A stretch of DNA of 38,343 bases, from contig NZ_NMUM01000034.1 of assembly GCF_002812805.1 (NCBI RefSeq), positions 1 through 38,343 on the forward strand, written 5' to 3'. The stretch is from Microbacterium lacus (GTDB lineage Bacteria; Actinomycetota; Actinomycetes; Actinomycetales; Microbacteriaceae). Below the pieces are notes generated by a model. It did not search any database and was not told the DNA's origin. It saw only the letters and a list, made by a program, of their open reading frames with translations. The position numbers were made by a program, and so were the translations under genes. Positions 24,690 to 32,390 of this stretch are shown piece after piece; the stretch's first letter is position 1; each line of letters begins with the position of its first letter.

Positions 24690-25595
24690 CTACTCGTGTA
24701 CGGTCTCCAGATCGGAGTTACGACACCACATATCTCCGTTGCGTCTCCAGAGAGCGTCTACAAGTGCATCCAGCACGGCTACGGGGAGGTCATCGAAGAC
24801 CTCGGAGACGACGTCGTAAGCGTCGAGGATTTCAACGATCGCCACATACTCTTGATCTTCTGAGTCCCACGGAAGGCCCGCATCGTCAACCGTGATGTAT
24901 TCGTTTGAGATCGTTGTAAGCATCTCGTCCAGTTTCAGGTCGAGTTCATCGAGCAGCGACCCGGACCAGAACTCGTCACCATCGTGTCCGACGAACAGAG
25001 ACCCCAGCGTCAAGTTGCTCTCCCAAAGGAGATCATTTCCTTCGGGCCAGACGATGAAAGCTATGTCAGAAAGCTCGAACCGGACATCTCCGATGACCCG
25101 CCATTCCCGTTCCCATCGCCAATCGTGAGGTCGAGTGGAGTCAGTCGAGCGTACAGGGTCAATGAACGGCGTCATCTTCCAGTACGCATCTTCCACGTTG
25201 AGCGGCTTCTGGCGTGCGTCCAGAGACCTAGAGAGAAGCTGCTTCGCAGCGTCCCACTGAGGTGAAGGGTCACTGAGATACCAGACCGGTTGAGCGCCTT
25301 GTCTTTCGCGGAGTAGTTCTTTGTCAAAAACGAGGCCCCATCTTCGACCTCGACTGGTCATACGGCGTAGTTCGGTCAGTGGCGTTTCAGTGAAACAGAC
25401 GGCCTTCTGATTCCCAACGGAATCCTGAAAGTTCTTGGCGATCCCGAAGGGATTGCGTGCCTCGATTCGCCCCTGTGTCAGCACACTCGCGAGATCTTGG
25501 GGCGTCCGAGTGAGATGCACCAGCCAACGTGACAGATCGCGTGCGCCTGAGTGCTGGGTTGTCCCAGCTGCGCTCGAGGGTATCGGTTCTGCCAT
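24690..25595 (-). CDS. AbiGi-like putative abortive-infection protein
   Basis: This 301-aa protein lies on the opposite strand to the transfer genes. Its pattern recalls the AbiGi family: LVHLTRTPQDLASVLTQGRI, CFTETPLTELRRM, GLVFDKELLRE, PVWYLSDPS and WRWEREWRVIGD followed by IAFIVWPEGND. Such proteins are linked to phage-resistance functions and may share an ADP-ribosyltransferase-like fold; the activity here is not known. Base composition is visibly less GC-rich than the neighbours. It has its own upstream AAGGG and separates two tandem DUF6112 genes, as expected of inserted cargo. No antitoxin partner is visible. Confidence 0.65.
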   Translation of the reverse strand: MAEPIPSSAAGTTQHSGARDLSRWLVHLTRTPQDLASVLTQGRIEARNPFGIAKNFQDSVGNQKAVCFTETPLTELRRMTSRGRRWGLVFDKELLRERQGAQPVWYLSDPSPQWDAAKQLLSRSLDARQKPLNVEDAYWKMTPFIDPVRSTDSTRPHDWRWEREWRVIGDVRFELSDIAFIVWPEGNDLLWESNLTLGSLFVGHDGDEFWSGSLLDELDLKLDEMLTTISNEYITVDDAGLPWDSEDQEYVAIVEILDAYDVVSEVFDDLPVAVLDALVDALWRRNGDMWCRNSDLETVHE

Positions 25596-25624
25596 CCCTT
25601 CAGATTACTCGTGGTGTAGAGGGG

Positions 25625-25637
25625 TGCACCTGGCTGG
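25625..25637 (+). promoter_or_regulatory. GGTGCACCTG motif, site d
   Basis: GGTGCACCTGGCTGG (about 25624-25638), about 45 bases before GTG 25682. It allows the channel genes downstream of the inverted AbiGi-like gene to have their own signal. Confidence 0.6.
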
Positions 25638-25681
25638 CAAGTCCGCCATTCCCTGGCGTTTGTGAGCTGAAGGAGCACCCT

Positions 25682-25951
25682 GTGATTGATATTGACCCGA
25701 ACGGTACCGGGCTTCCCGGTATCGAGCAGTTGCGCATCATTGTCGGCGCGGTGATGACTGTCGGTCTGATCCTCTCCGTCCTCGCCCTGATCGTCTCCGC
25801 GATCGTGTGGGGCTTCGGCGCGAACTCCTCCAACCCGCACCTCGCGTCGCGCGGAAAGGTCGGCGTGCTCGTGTCCTGCGGGGCGGCGATCATCTGCGGC
25901 GCGTCGGTGACGCTCATCAACTTCTTCTGGGGCGTCGGCCAAGCCGTCTAA
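25682..25951 (+). CDS. DUF6112-family small membrane protein, copy 2
   Basis: This 89-aa protein starts with GTG 25682 behind AAGGAG. It begins MIDIDPNGTGLPGIEQLRII and has two helices (about 20-45 and 62-84) with LIVSAIVWGFGANSSNPH. It is a divergent paralogue of the protein at 24398-24664. Its position directly before the TrbL-like gene fits a pilin-like or channel subunit; this is an inference. Confidence 0.82.
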   Translation: MIDIDPNGTGLPGIEQLRIIVGAVMTVGLILSVLALIVSAIVWGFGANSSNPHLASRGKVGVLVSCGAAIICGASVTLINFFWGVGQAV

Positions 25952-25981
25952 CCCCACCACGGATGAGGGAAGGAGGATGCG

Positions 25982-27376
25982 GTGAGTGTGTGTGATGTGC
26001 CGGTGATCTCGGCCGTGTGCGACACCGTCGGGCAAGGAGCTGCGACGTTGATCGCAGCCCCGTTCGACTGGCTCGCCCAGGCGATGGGCGGGGCGGCGGC
26101 GTGGCTGTTCGAGGCGGTCTGGGCGGTGTTCGACACCACCACCCTCGTCGACGTCACCGACGAAGGCTACGTCGGGGTCTACAACATCCTCTTCGGGGTC
26201 GCGGTGTTCGTGGTGCTGATCTTCTTCTGCCTGCAACTGATCACCGGCCTCATCCACCGCGACTCCACCGCCCTCACCCGCGCTGCCCTCGGAGCCGCGA
26301 AAAGCATCCTCGGCTCGTTCGTCGCGATCGGTCTCACGGGGCTGTTGTTGGAGATCACGGATCAGCTCGCGGTCGGGATCGTGCAGGCGACAGGCAACAC
26401 GATGGAGTCCATCGGTGACCGGATCACCCTGCTTGCGGCGGGGTTCGCGGGGATCAACATCGCCGCGCCCGGTGTCGGGGCGATCGTCACGATCTTCCTC
26501 GCGGGCCTTGCCATCAGCGCGGCTGCGATCGTGTGGTTCTCCCTCCTGATCCGTAAAGCCCTCCTGCTGGTCGCGATCGTGTTCGCTCCGATTGCTCTTG
26601 CGGGGTTTTCGTGGGATGCGACCAAGGGGTGGTTCGGGAAATGGGCGACGTTCGTGATCGCCTTGATCTTGTCGAAGTTGGTGCTGGTGGTGATCTTCCT
26701 CGTCGCGATCACCCAAGTGAGTGCTCCGATTGAGCTTGATCTGGCGTCGATCAGTGACCCCATCGCCGGGGTCGTGTTGATGTTCATCGCTGCGTTCGCC
26801 CCGTACATGACGTACAAGTTCGTCACGTTCATCGGATTCGATATGTACCATTCGATGAGCGCCGAACAAGAAGCCAAATCCGCCCTCAACCGGCCCGTCC
26901 CCGTCCCATCAGCACCGAAGACCGATGGGTCGAAGAAGGTACTCGACGGCGCCGGCGACCAGGGCGGTGGTGCGGCACCATCCGGCGGTGGCGCCCCACC
27001 CGCAACGGCTGCCAGTCCCGCCGCCGGCGGGGGCGCAGCGGGTGGTTCTGGTGCCGCGGCTGGTGCGGGTGCCGGGAGCGCGGGCGGTGGTGCTGGCGCG
27101 GCCGGTGCCGGGGCCGGCGGGGCTGCTGCTGCGGGGCCTGCGGCAGCAGTCGTGGTCGGGGCTCAGGTGGTCAGTGCGGCGGCGACTGCGGGGCCGAAGC
27201 TCGGTGGCACGGTCGGGGGTGCTGCGGAAGGGCACGCGGCCGGGGCCGGTGAGACCGTGCAACCCGCACCGCCACCGCCTGCGCCGAGTCACACGCCGAC
27301 CGCACCACCGGCACGACCGATGCCCTCGACGCCGCCGCCTGCGCCGTCACCGAAGCCGGCTGCCGGGAAGGAATGA
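25982..27376 (+). CDS. TrbL/VirB6-like polytopic conjugation protein
   Basis: This 464-aa membrane protein has about six to seven hydrophobic helices in residues 25-295 (for example VYNILFGVAVFVVLIFFCLQ and WATFVIALILSKLVLVVIFL), with the amphipathic loop APIALAGFSWDATKGWFGKW typical of TrbL. The last 150 residues are Gly/Ala then Pro rich and probably disordered. It would form the inner-membrane core of the channel. GTG 25982 follows GGGAAGGAGG. Confidence 0.85.
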   Translation: MSVCDVPVISAVCDTVGQGAATLIAAPFDWLAQAMGGAAAWLFEAVWAVFDTTTLVDVTDEGYVGVYNILFGVAVFVVLIFFCLQLITGLIHRDSTALTRAALGAAKSILGSFVAIGLTGLLLEITDQLAVGIVQATGNTMESIGDRITLLAAGFAGINIAAPGVGAIVTIFLAGLAISAAAIVWFSLLIRKALLLVAIVFAPIALAGFSWDATKGWFGKWATFVIALILSKLVLVVIFLVAITQVSAPIELDLASISDPIAGVVLMFIAAFAPYMTYKFVTFIGFDMYHSMSAEQEAKSALNRPVPVPSAPKTDGSKKVLDGAGDQGGGAAPSGGGAPPATAASPAAGGGAAGGSGAAAGAGAGSAGGGAGAAGAGAGGAAAAGPAAAVVVGAQVVSAAATAGPKLGGTVGGAAEGHAAGAGETVQPAPPPPAPSHTPTAPPARPMPSTPPPAPSPKPAAGKE

Positions 27377-27379
27377 TCG

Positions 27380-28849
27380 ATGTCGACTCAGCAGAACACG
27401 AGCAATGCAGGGTTCGGGTTGCGGGCGGTGCAGTTCTCCCGCCTCACCCGCCGCAGCATCCTCCTCGGCCTCTCCCTCCCGCAACTCATCGTCCTCGCCA
27501 CAGGTGTCCTCTCCATCGTCGGCGCCCTCTACGCCGGCGGCGGGATGCTGCTGGCCTGGACCGCACCCATCTGGCTCCTCTGCGCAGCCCTCGCTTGGAC
27601 CCCGGTCGGGGGTCGGAAACTGGTCGAGTGGGTGCCCGTCACCTTCCGGTGGGTCGCTCGCACGCAGGCACGGCAGACGGTATTCCGGCGGCGGGTCGTG
27701 AAGCCTCGGCCTGCGGGGACGCTCGCTCTTCCGGGTGATGCGGCGTCGCTTCGGGAGTGGGAGGACCCGGAGACGGGGGCGGCGATGATCCACGACCCGC
27801 ACGCGCAGACCCTTGCCGCGATCGTCGGCGTCTCACATCCCGCGTTCGTGCTCCTCGATCCCGGCGAGCAGGAACGCCGCGTCGCCACCTGGGGACGCGT
27901 GCTCGCCACCACCTGCCGGTCCGGGCGGATCGCCCGCCTGCAAGTGTGCGAACGCACCCTCCCTGACGGGGGTTCCGGGCTGGTCGAATGGTGGCAACGC
28001 CACGGCACCGATGACGGCTCCTGGACCTCCACCGTCTACCGGGAACTCATCGACCGTGCCGGTCCCGCCGGGGAACGCCACGCCACCACCATCAGCCTCG
28101 CCCTCGACCTCAAAGCCGCCGCCCGCCAAGTCCGCACGAACGGCGGCGGCATCAAAGGTGCCGCCGCCGTCCTGCGTCAGGAGATGACAACGCTGGTGAC
28201 GGCATTGCGAGCGGCGGAGCTCACGATCACCGGGTGGCTCACCCCCGCACAGGTCGCGGTGATCCTCCGCTCCGCCTACGACCCCGCCACCGCCGCGATC
28301 CTCGAACGGAACACCGACATCGGCCGCTCCCTTGCAACCGCAGGCCCGGTCGCAGTCACCGAGTCGTGGGATCGGCTCAGATCGGATTCCGCGCACCATG
28401 CAGTGCTGTGGATCAGCGAGTGGCCGAGGTCACAGGTGTATCCGGGGTTCCTCGCCCCGGTGTTGCTGTCGTCAGGGATTCAACGATCGTTCTCACTGGT
28501 ATGCACACCGATCCGGTCGGATCAGGCAGCACGCGACATCAGGAAGAAGAAGACCGAACTGATCTCAGATGCCGCGCAACGGCAGAAGATGGGGCAGATC
28601 GAAGACGCCTCCCAAACCGCCGAATACGGTGACGTACTCCAACAAGAAGCCGACCTCACCGCCGGCCACGGCGTCCTCCGCTACACCGGCCTCATCAGCA
28701 TCTCCGCCCCATCTCCGGAAGAACTCGACACTGCCGTCGCAGCAGTCGAGCAGGCCGCCATCCAAGCCTCGTGTGAGACCCGGCGTCTCGTCGGGCAGCA
28801 GGCCCAAGCCTTCACCGTCGCAGCGTTGCCGCTGTGCCGCACCGTCTGA
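27380..28849 (+). CDS. SCO6880-family conjugation protein
   Basis: This 489-aa protein has an N-terminal PrgI/VirB3-like part with two helices (about 28-75) and a cytoplasmic domain resembling the non-ATPase N-terminal part of VirB4/TrbE. Motifs include VQFSRLTRRSILLGLSLPQL and PIRSDQAARDIRKKKTELIS. SCO6880-type proteins are regular partners of VirB4 in actinobacterial elements. It starts three bases after the TrbL-like gene. Confidence 0.85.
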   Translation: MSTQQNTSNAGFGLRAVQFSRLTRRSILLGLSLPQLIVLATGVLSIVGALYAGGGMLLAWTAPIWLLCAALAWTPVGGRKLVEWVPVTFRWVARTQARQTVFRRRVVKPRPAGTLALPGDAASLREWEDPETGAAMIHDPHAQTLAAIVGVSHPAFVLLDPGEQERRVATWGRVLATTCRSGRIARLQVCERTLPDGGSGLVEWWQRHGTDDGSWTSTVYRELIDRAGPAGERHATTISLALDLKAAARQVRTNGGGIKGAAAVLRQEMTTLVTALRAAELTITGWLTPAQVAVILRSAYDPATAAILERNTDIGRSLATAGPVAVTESWDRLRSDSAHHAVLWISEWPRSQVYPGFLAPVLLSSGIQRSFSLVCTPIRSDQAARDIRKKKTELISDAAQRQKMGQIEDASQTAEYGDVLQQEADLTAGHGVLRYTGLISISAPSPEELDTAVAAVEQAAIQASCETRRLVGQQAQAFTVAALPLCRTV

Positions 28850-28868
28850 GAACGAGTAGGAGCCCGTC

Positions 28869-29651
28869 ATGACGACCTTCCAAAACCCAACCGTCGACGC
28901 GGCGGAAGCGTCCGAAGCGCTCCGAGGGCTCGCGCACGCCTCCCGCGTGTTCGAGGACCCCGCCGACACCTACACGGTGCTCGGTGATCTTCTCGCCGGG
29001 GTGCGCTCCCTCCGGCAAGTGCTCGACCAACTCGCCACCACCCACCTCACGAACCGGGTGCGCGCGCACGACGACGCCGGGGATCAGACCGCCGGTGCGA
29101 CCTACGCTCTCACCGCGACCGAGGAACTGCAGCAGGCCGCGGCGCTGCTGGATGGGGTACACGACCGGGTGGATGCGGCAATGGCTGCCTCGGGGCGGAT
29201 CGCCTGGCATCCCGCCCCCACAGCACCGGGGGCGATGTCGCGGTGGGTGAGCGTGGTGTTCCTGCAAGGCCAGGACGCCGACGAGGTGCTGACGATCATC
29301 GACCGCGACGGCACTGATGCGGCGATCGAGCACCTGGCCGGGTTCGACATGGGCGAGGAGACCACGCAGGCCGCGCTCGTCAACGGATACGTCTACGAAA
29401 CCATCCCCACCGGCCCCCTCGACCACACCACCACCGAAGGCGTCTACACCCTGACCTACAACCACGACCACGGGCACGTATCCCTACTCCGCGCACACCC
29501 GGAAACACGAGAGCCGGATGCTCCGGCTCCGTCGGCGAGGACAACGCCGAGCCGTCCACCGTCGCGCAGGCACGCACCGATGGGCGAAGAGGAAGACGAC
29601 TGGTTCGCACCGTCGCAGTCCTCGTCAGTGCCTCGGGGGCGAGCACTGTGA
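28869..29651 (+). CDS. hypothetical protein between SCO6880-type and VirB4 genes
   Basis: This 260-aa soluble protein starts MTTFQNPTVDAAEASEALRG. The N-terminal half is helical; the middle (VFLQGQDADEVLTIIDRDGT, YVYETIPTGPLDH) looks like a small alpha/beta domain. The tail is low-complexity (PSRPPSRRHAPMGEEEDDWF). I recognise no function. Its position between two secretion genes and the GTGA overlap with virB4 support a role in the same apparatus. Confidence 0.6.
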   Translation: MTTFQNPTVDAAEASEALRGLAHASRVFEDPADTYTVLGDLLAGVRSLRQVLDQLATTHLTNRVRAHDDAGDQTAGATYALTATEELQQAAALLDGVHDRVDAAMAASGRIAWHPAPTAPGAMSRWVSVVFLQGQDADEVLTIIDRDGTDAAIEHLAGFDMGEETTQAALVNGYVYETIPTGPLDHTTTEGVYTLTYNHDHGHVSLLRAHPETREPDAPAPSARTTPSRPPSRRHAPMGEEEDDWFAPSQSSSVPRGRAL

Positions 29652-31126
29652 GCGATCGGCAGAAGCTCCATACCGCGGCGCTGGTCGAACCGGCCGGGGA
29701 ACGCCGCAAGCAGCGGAGAGCACGCAAGCACGCCGCCGCGAAGATCGAGACCAACGCCCGCCGCACTGAGCAGGCGGCGGAGCGTGAACGGGTCGCGGCG
29801 GAGCGGGCCGAACGCCGCAACACCACCTACCTACCCGCCGCCGGCGAACCAGGGGTAGCGGCGTTGCGGACGCCGGGGCGGTTGCGGTTGCCGCGGCATC
29901 AGGACACGTCTGCGACGCTCGCGGGCGCGTACCCGTTCCTCGCCGAAGGCGGCCTCGGCGCCGACGGGGTGTTCATCGGCCAGGATCTCTACTCGGGCGG
30001 CTCATTCGTCTACGACCCCTGGACCCTCTACGCGCGTGGTGTCATCACCGCACCCAACATCGTCCTCGCTGGCATCGTCGGGTCCGGCAAATCATCACTC
30101 GCCAAAAGCCTCTATACGCGGTCGATCCCGTTCGGACGCCGCGTGTATGTGCCCGGTGACCCGAAGGGTGAACATACGGCGGTTGCGGAGGCCGTTGGCG
30201 GGCGGGCGATCGTCCTCGGCCATGGGCTCCGCAACCGCCTCAATCCGCTCGATGAGGGCCACCGCCCGTCTGGGGTGAGCGATGCGGAATGGGCGGCGCA
30301 AGTCGCGTCCCGCCGCCGGGAACTCATCGGCGCGCTCGCAGAGACCGTGCTGGATCGGGTGCTGTCACCGTTGGAGCACACCGCGATCGACCTCGCCCTG
30401 AGGGATACTGTCCGCACCGCTGACGTACCGATCTTGCCGATGGTGGTCGACCGCATCCTGAACCCCGATCCTGCGACCGACACGGATGGCCGGCTGGCGG
30501 AGGACGGCAGGCTCGTCGGCCACGCCCTCCGCCGCCTCGTAGCGGGTGATCTTGCGGGATTGTTCGATGGGCCATCGACGGTGCGGTTCGATCCATCGCT
30601 GCCGATGGTGAGCTTGGATCTGTCGCGGGTGGCGGAGAACAGCACATTGATCTCGGTGCTGATGACCTGCTCAAGCGCGTGGATGGAGTCGGCGCTGATG
30701 GACCCGAACGGCGGGCACCGGTGGGTAATCTACGACGAAGCCTGGCGACTCATGGCCTACCCCGCACTCCTACGCCGCATGGACGCACAGTGGCGGTTGG
30801 CGCGACATTACGGGATCGCGAACATGCTGATCTTCCACAAACTCACCGACCTCGACAACGTCGGCGACCAAGGCTCCGCGATGCGCGCCCTCGCGAACTC
30901 GCTTCTGGCGAACGCTGAGACGAGGATCATCTACCGGCAAGAACCCGACCAGCTCGGCGCCACCGCCGCAGCCCTCGGCCTCACCGGCACCGAACAGAAA
31001 CTCCTCCCAGGACTCGGCACCGGGCAAGGACTCTGGCGCATCAAAGAACGCTCCTTCGTCGTCCAGCACCAACTCCACCCGGCCGAGCTCGCCGCGTTCG
31101 ACACCACAGCAAGGATGAAGGGCTAA
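29648..31126 (+). CDS. VirB4-like conjugation ATPase
   Basis: This is a 492-aa ATPase. A basic, coiled N-terminus (about 15-58) precedes the RecA-like core with Walker A GIVGSGKSSLAK (142-153) and Walker B WVIYDEAWRL (D363, E364). It lacks the long N-terminal domain of classical VirB4, which appears to be supplied by the SCO6880-type protein. It would energise assembly of and transfer through the channel. GTG 29648 overlaps the previous stop. Confidence 0.92.
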   Translation: MSDRQKLHTAALVEPAGERRKQRRARKHAAAKIETNARRTEQAAERERVAAERAERRNTTYLPAAGEPGVAALRTPGRLRLPRHQDTSATLAGAYPFLAEGGLGADGVFIGQDLYSGGSFVYDPWTLYARGVITAPNIVLAGIVGSGKSSLAKSLYTRSIPFGRRVYVPGDPKGEHTAVAEAVGGRAIVLGHGLRNRLNPLDEGHRPSGVSDAEWAAQVASRRRELIGALAETVLDRVLSPLEHTAIDLALRDTVRTADVPILPMVVDRILNPDPATDTDGRLAEDGRLVGHALRRLVAGDLAGLFDGPSTVRFDPSLPMVSLDLSRVAENSTLISVLMTCSSAWMESALMDPNGGHRWVIYDEAWRLMAYPALLRRMDAQWRLARHYGIANMLIFHKLTDLDNVGDQGSAMRALANSLLANAETRIIYRQEPDQLGATAAALGLTGTEQKLLPGLGTGQGLWRIKERSFVVQHQLHPAELAAFDTTARMKG

Positions 31127-31134
31127 ACGCTCGA

Positions 31135-31151
31135 GTTCAGGATTCCTGAAC
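31135..31151 (+). terminator. short hairpin after the virB4 gene
   Basis: GTTCAGG, ATT, CCTGAAC forms a perfect 7-bp stem with a 3-base loop, nine bases after the virB4 stop. No clear T-run follows, so it is a possible weak terminator or palindromic binding site. Confidence 0.4.
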
Positions 31152-31205
31152 CCTGCTTCCGCGTCATTCCGCCAGTTTCAGCCGATCTGCGGGTCGTTAT
31201 GAGGG

Positions 31206-31223
31206 TGCAAGTTCCCGCACCTG
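31206..31223 (+). promoter_or_regulatory. GGTGC-N-GCACCTG motif, site e
   Basis: GGTGC (about 31204-31208) and GCACCTG (31217-31223) with an 8-base spacer, about 85 bases before ATG 31308. The rest of the 31127-31307 gap holds no gene that I can support. Confidence 0.5.
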
Positions 31224-31307
31224 CCAACGCACTCGCGGTGACTGTCTCGGCGTGCTGGTTCGCACCTATCCCTCGATTGATACGCCATGACCGAGGGAGC
31301 AGCACTG

Positions 31308-32321
31308 ATGGACACGATCAACGAGCTGGCAGCAGAGGAGCGCACTGCGAGGATCATCCTCTCGGTCGCGTCCGAACCGGGAGATGCGGTGACGGGGCGG
31401 ATGATCCGCACCGTCGGCGCATCCGAGACCATCGCCCGCGTCCTCGCCGATCAAGTCCCGGTGGGGCCGGATGGTGACACCTGGCAGCGCCGCCTCGCAC
31501 CCCGAATCGACGCGACGCAGACGCGACGGGTGCTTGCCGAGACGGAGCGGCACGGGATGCGAGTTTTGATCCCTGGCGATGCCGAATGGCCTGCCGGGAT
31601 CGGTGCGCTTGGCGATCGTGCACCGGTGGCGTTGTGGGCGAAAGGCAACACGGGGCTGCTGAGCCGTCCGGTGTGGGATCGCCTCACTGTCACCGGCGCC
31701 AGGGCGTCCACCGGGTATGGGGAGCACGTCACGACGGAGCTGGTGCAGTCGGCAGTCGCCGACACCCGCGTGGTGCTCTCCGGCGGCGCGTATGGGATCG
31801 ATGGTGCCGCGCACCGTGCCGCGCTCGCCTCCGGTGGTTCCACAGTCGCCGTGCTCGCGGGGGGCCTGGATCGGCCGTATCCGGCAGGGCACGCTGATCT
31901 GCTAACCCGGGTCGGCAAGGACGGGCTGTTGCTGTCGGAGTTGCCGCCGGGTGCGGCGCCGACGAAGTGGCGGTTCCTGCAACGAGGCCGGCTTCTCGCG
32001 GCGCTCTCCGGCACCGCCCTCATTGCGGAGGCCGGGTATCGTTCCGGCACCCTCCACACTGCTGCCCGCGCCGCAGAGCTCGGCCGGCCGGTCGGGGCGA
32101 TCCCTGGCCCGATCACCAGCGCATCGTCCGCGGGGTGTCACCGGCTGCTGCGTGATGGCCTCGCCACGGTCATCACCGGGTACGACGATGTGCGCAGCCT
32201 CCTCGACGGGGTGCGGGATGGAGCTCATCGGGCCGTGCGCCGCACCGCGGGGCTCGAGGCCGCCCCCCTCGACACCCCGACTCCCTCTGCTCAGCGTGAG
32301 GGGCCGAGCCTGGGCCGGTGA
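31308..32321 (+). CDS. dprA: DprA-like DNA-processing protein
   Basis: This 337-aa protein has the Rossmann-like DprA/Smf core (about 100-290), with VTGARASTGYGEHV, VVLSGGAYGIDGAAHRAALA, STVAVLAGGLDRPYPAGHAD and LIAEAGYRSGTLHTAARAAE. DprA loads RecA on single-stranded DNA in transformation; a copy inside a conjugation module may protect or anneal incoming strands (inference). I prefer ATG 31308, preceded by GAGGGAG, over ATG 31287. A short N-terminal helical domain precedes the core. Confidence 0.88.
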   Translation: MDTINELAAEERTARIILSVASEPGDAVTGRMIRTVGASETIARVLADQVPVGPDGDTWQRRLAPRIDATQTRRVLAETERHGMRVLIPGDAEWPAGIGALGDRAPVALWAKGNTGLLSRPVWDRLTVTGARASTGYGEHVTTELVQSAVADTRVVLSGGAYGIDGAAHRAALASGGSTVAVLAGGLDRPYPAGHADLLTRVGKDGLLLSELPPGAAPTKWRFLQRGRLLAALSGTALIAEAGYRSGTLHTAARAAELGRPVGAIPGPITSASSAGCHRLLRDGLATVITGYDDVRSLLDGVRDGAHRAVRRTAGLEAAPLDTPTPSAQREGPSLGR

Positions 32322-32329
32322 GGACGGTG

Positions 32330-32343
32330 GTGCACCTGGTGTG
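32330..32343 (+). promoter_or_regulatory. GGTGCACCTG motif, site f
   Basis: GGTGCACCTGGTG, about 52 bases before the GTG start of the surface protein, which has AGGAGG six bases upstream. Confidence 0.6.
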
Positions 32344-32390
32344 AAGGCGACCGGCTCGTGTCGCTGATGGACAACACCAGGAGGTATCTC

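Noticed and set aside
31190..31230. tRNA-like 3' half (GGTGCAAGTTCCCGCACC)
   Set aside because: No canonical 5-bp T-stem with 7-base loop, no anticodon or D arm upstream. It is better explained as the GGTGC/GCACCTG motif.
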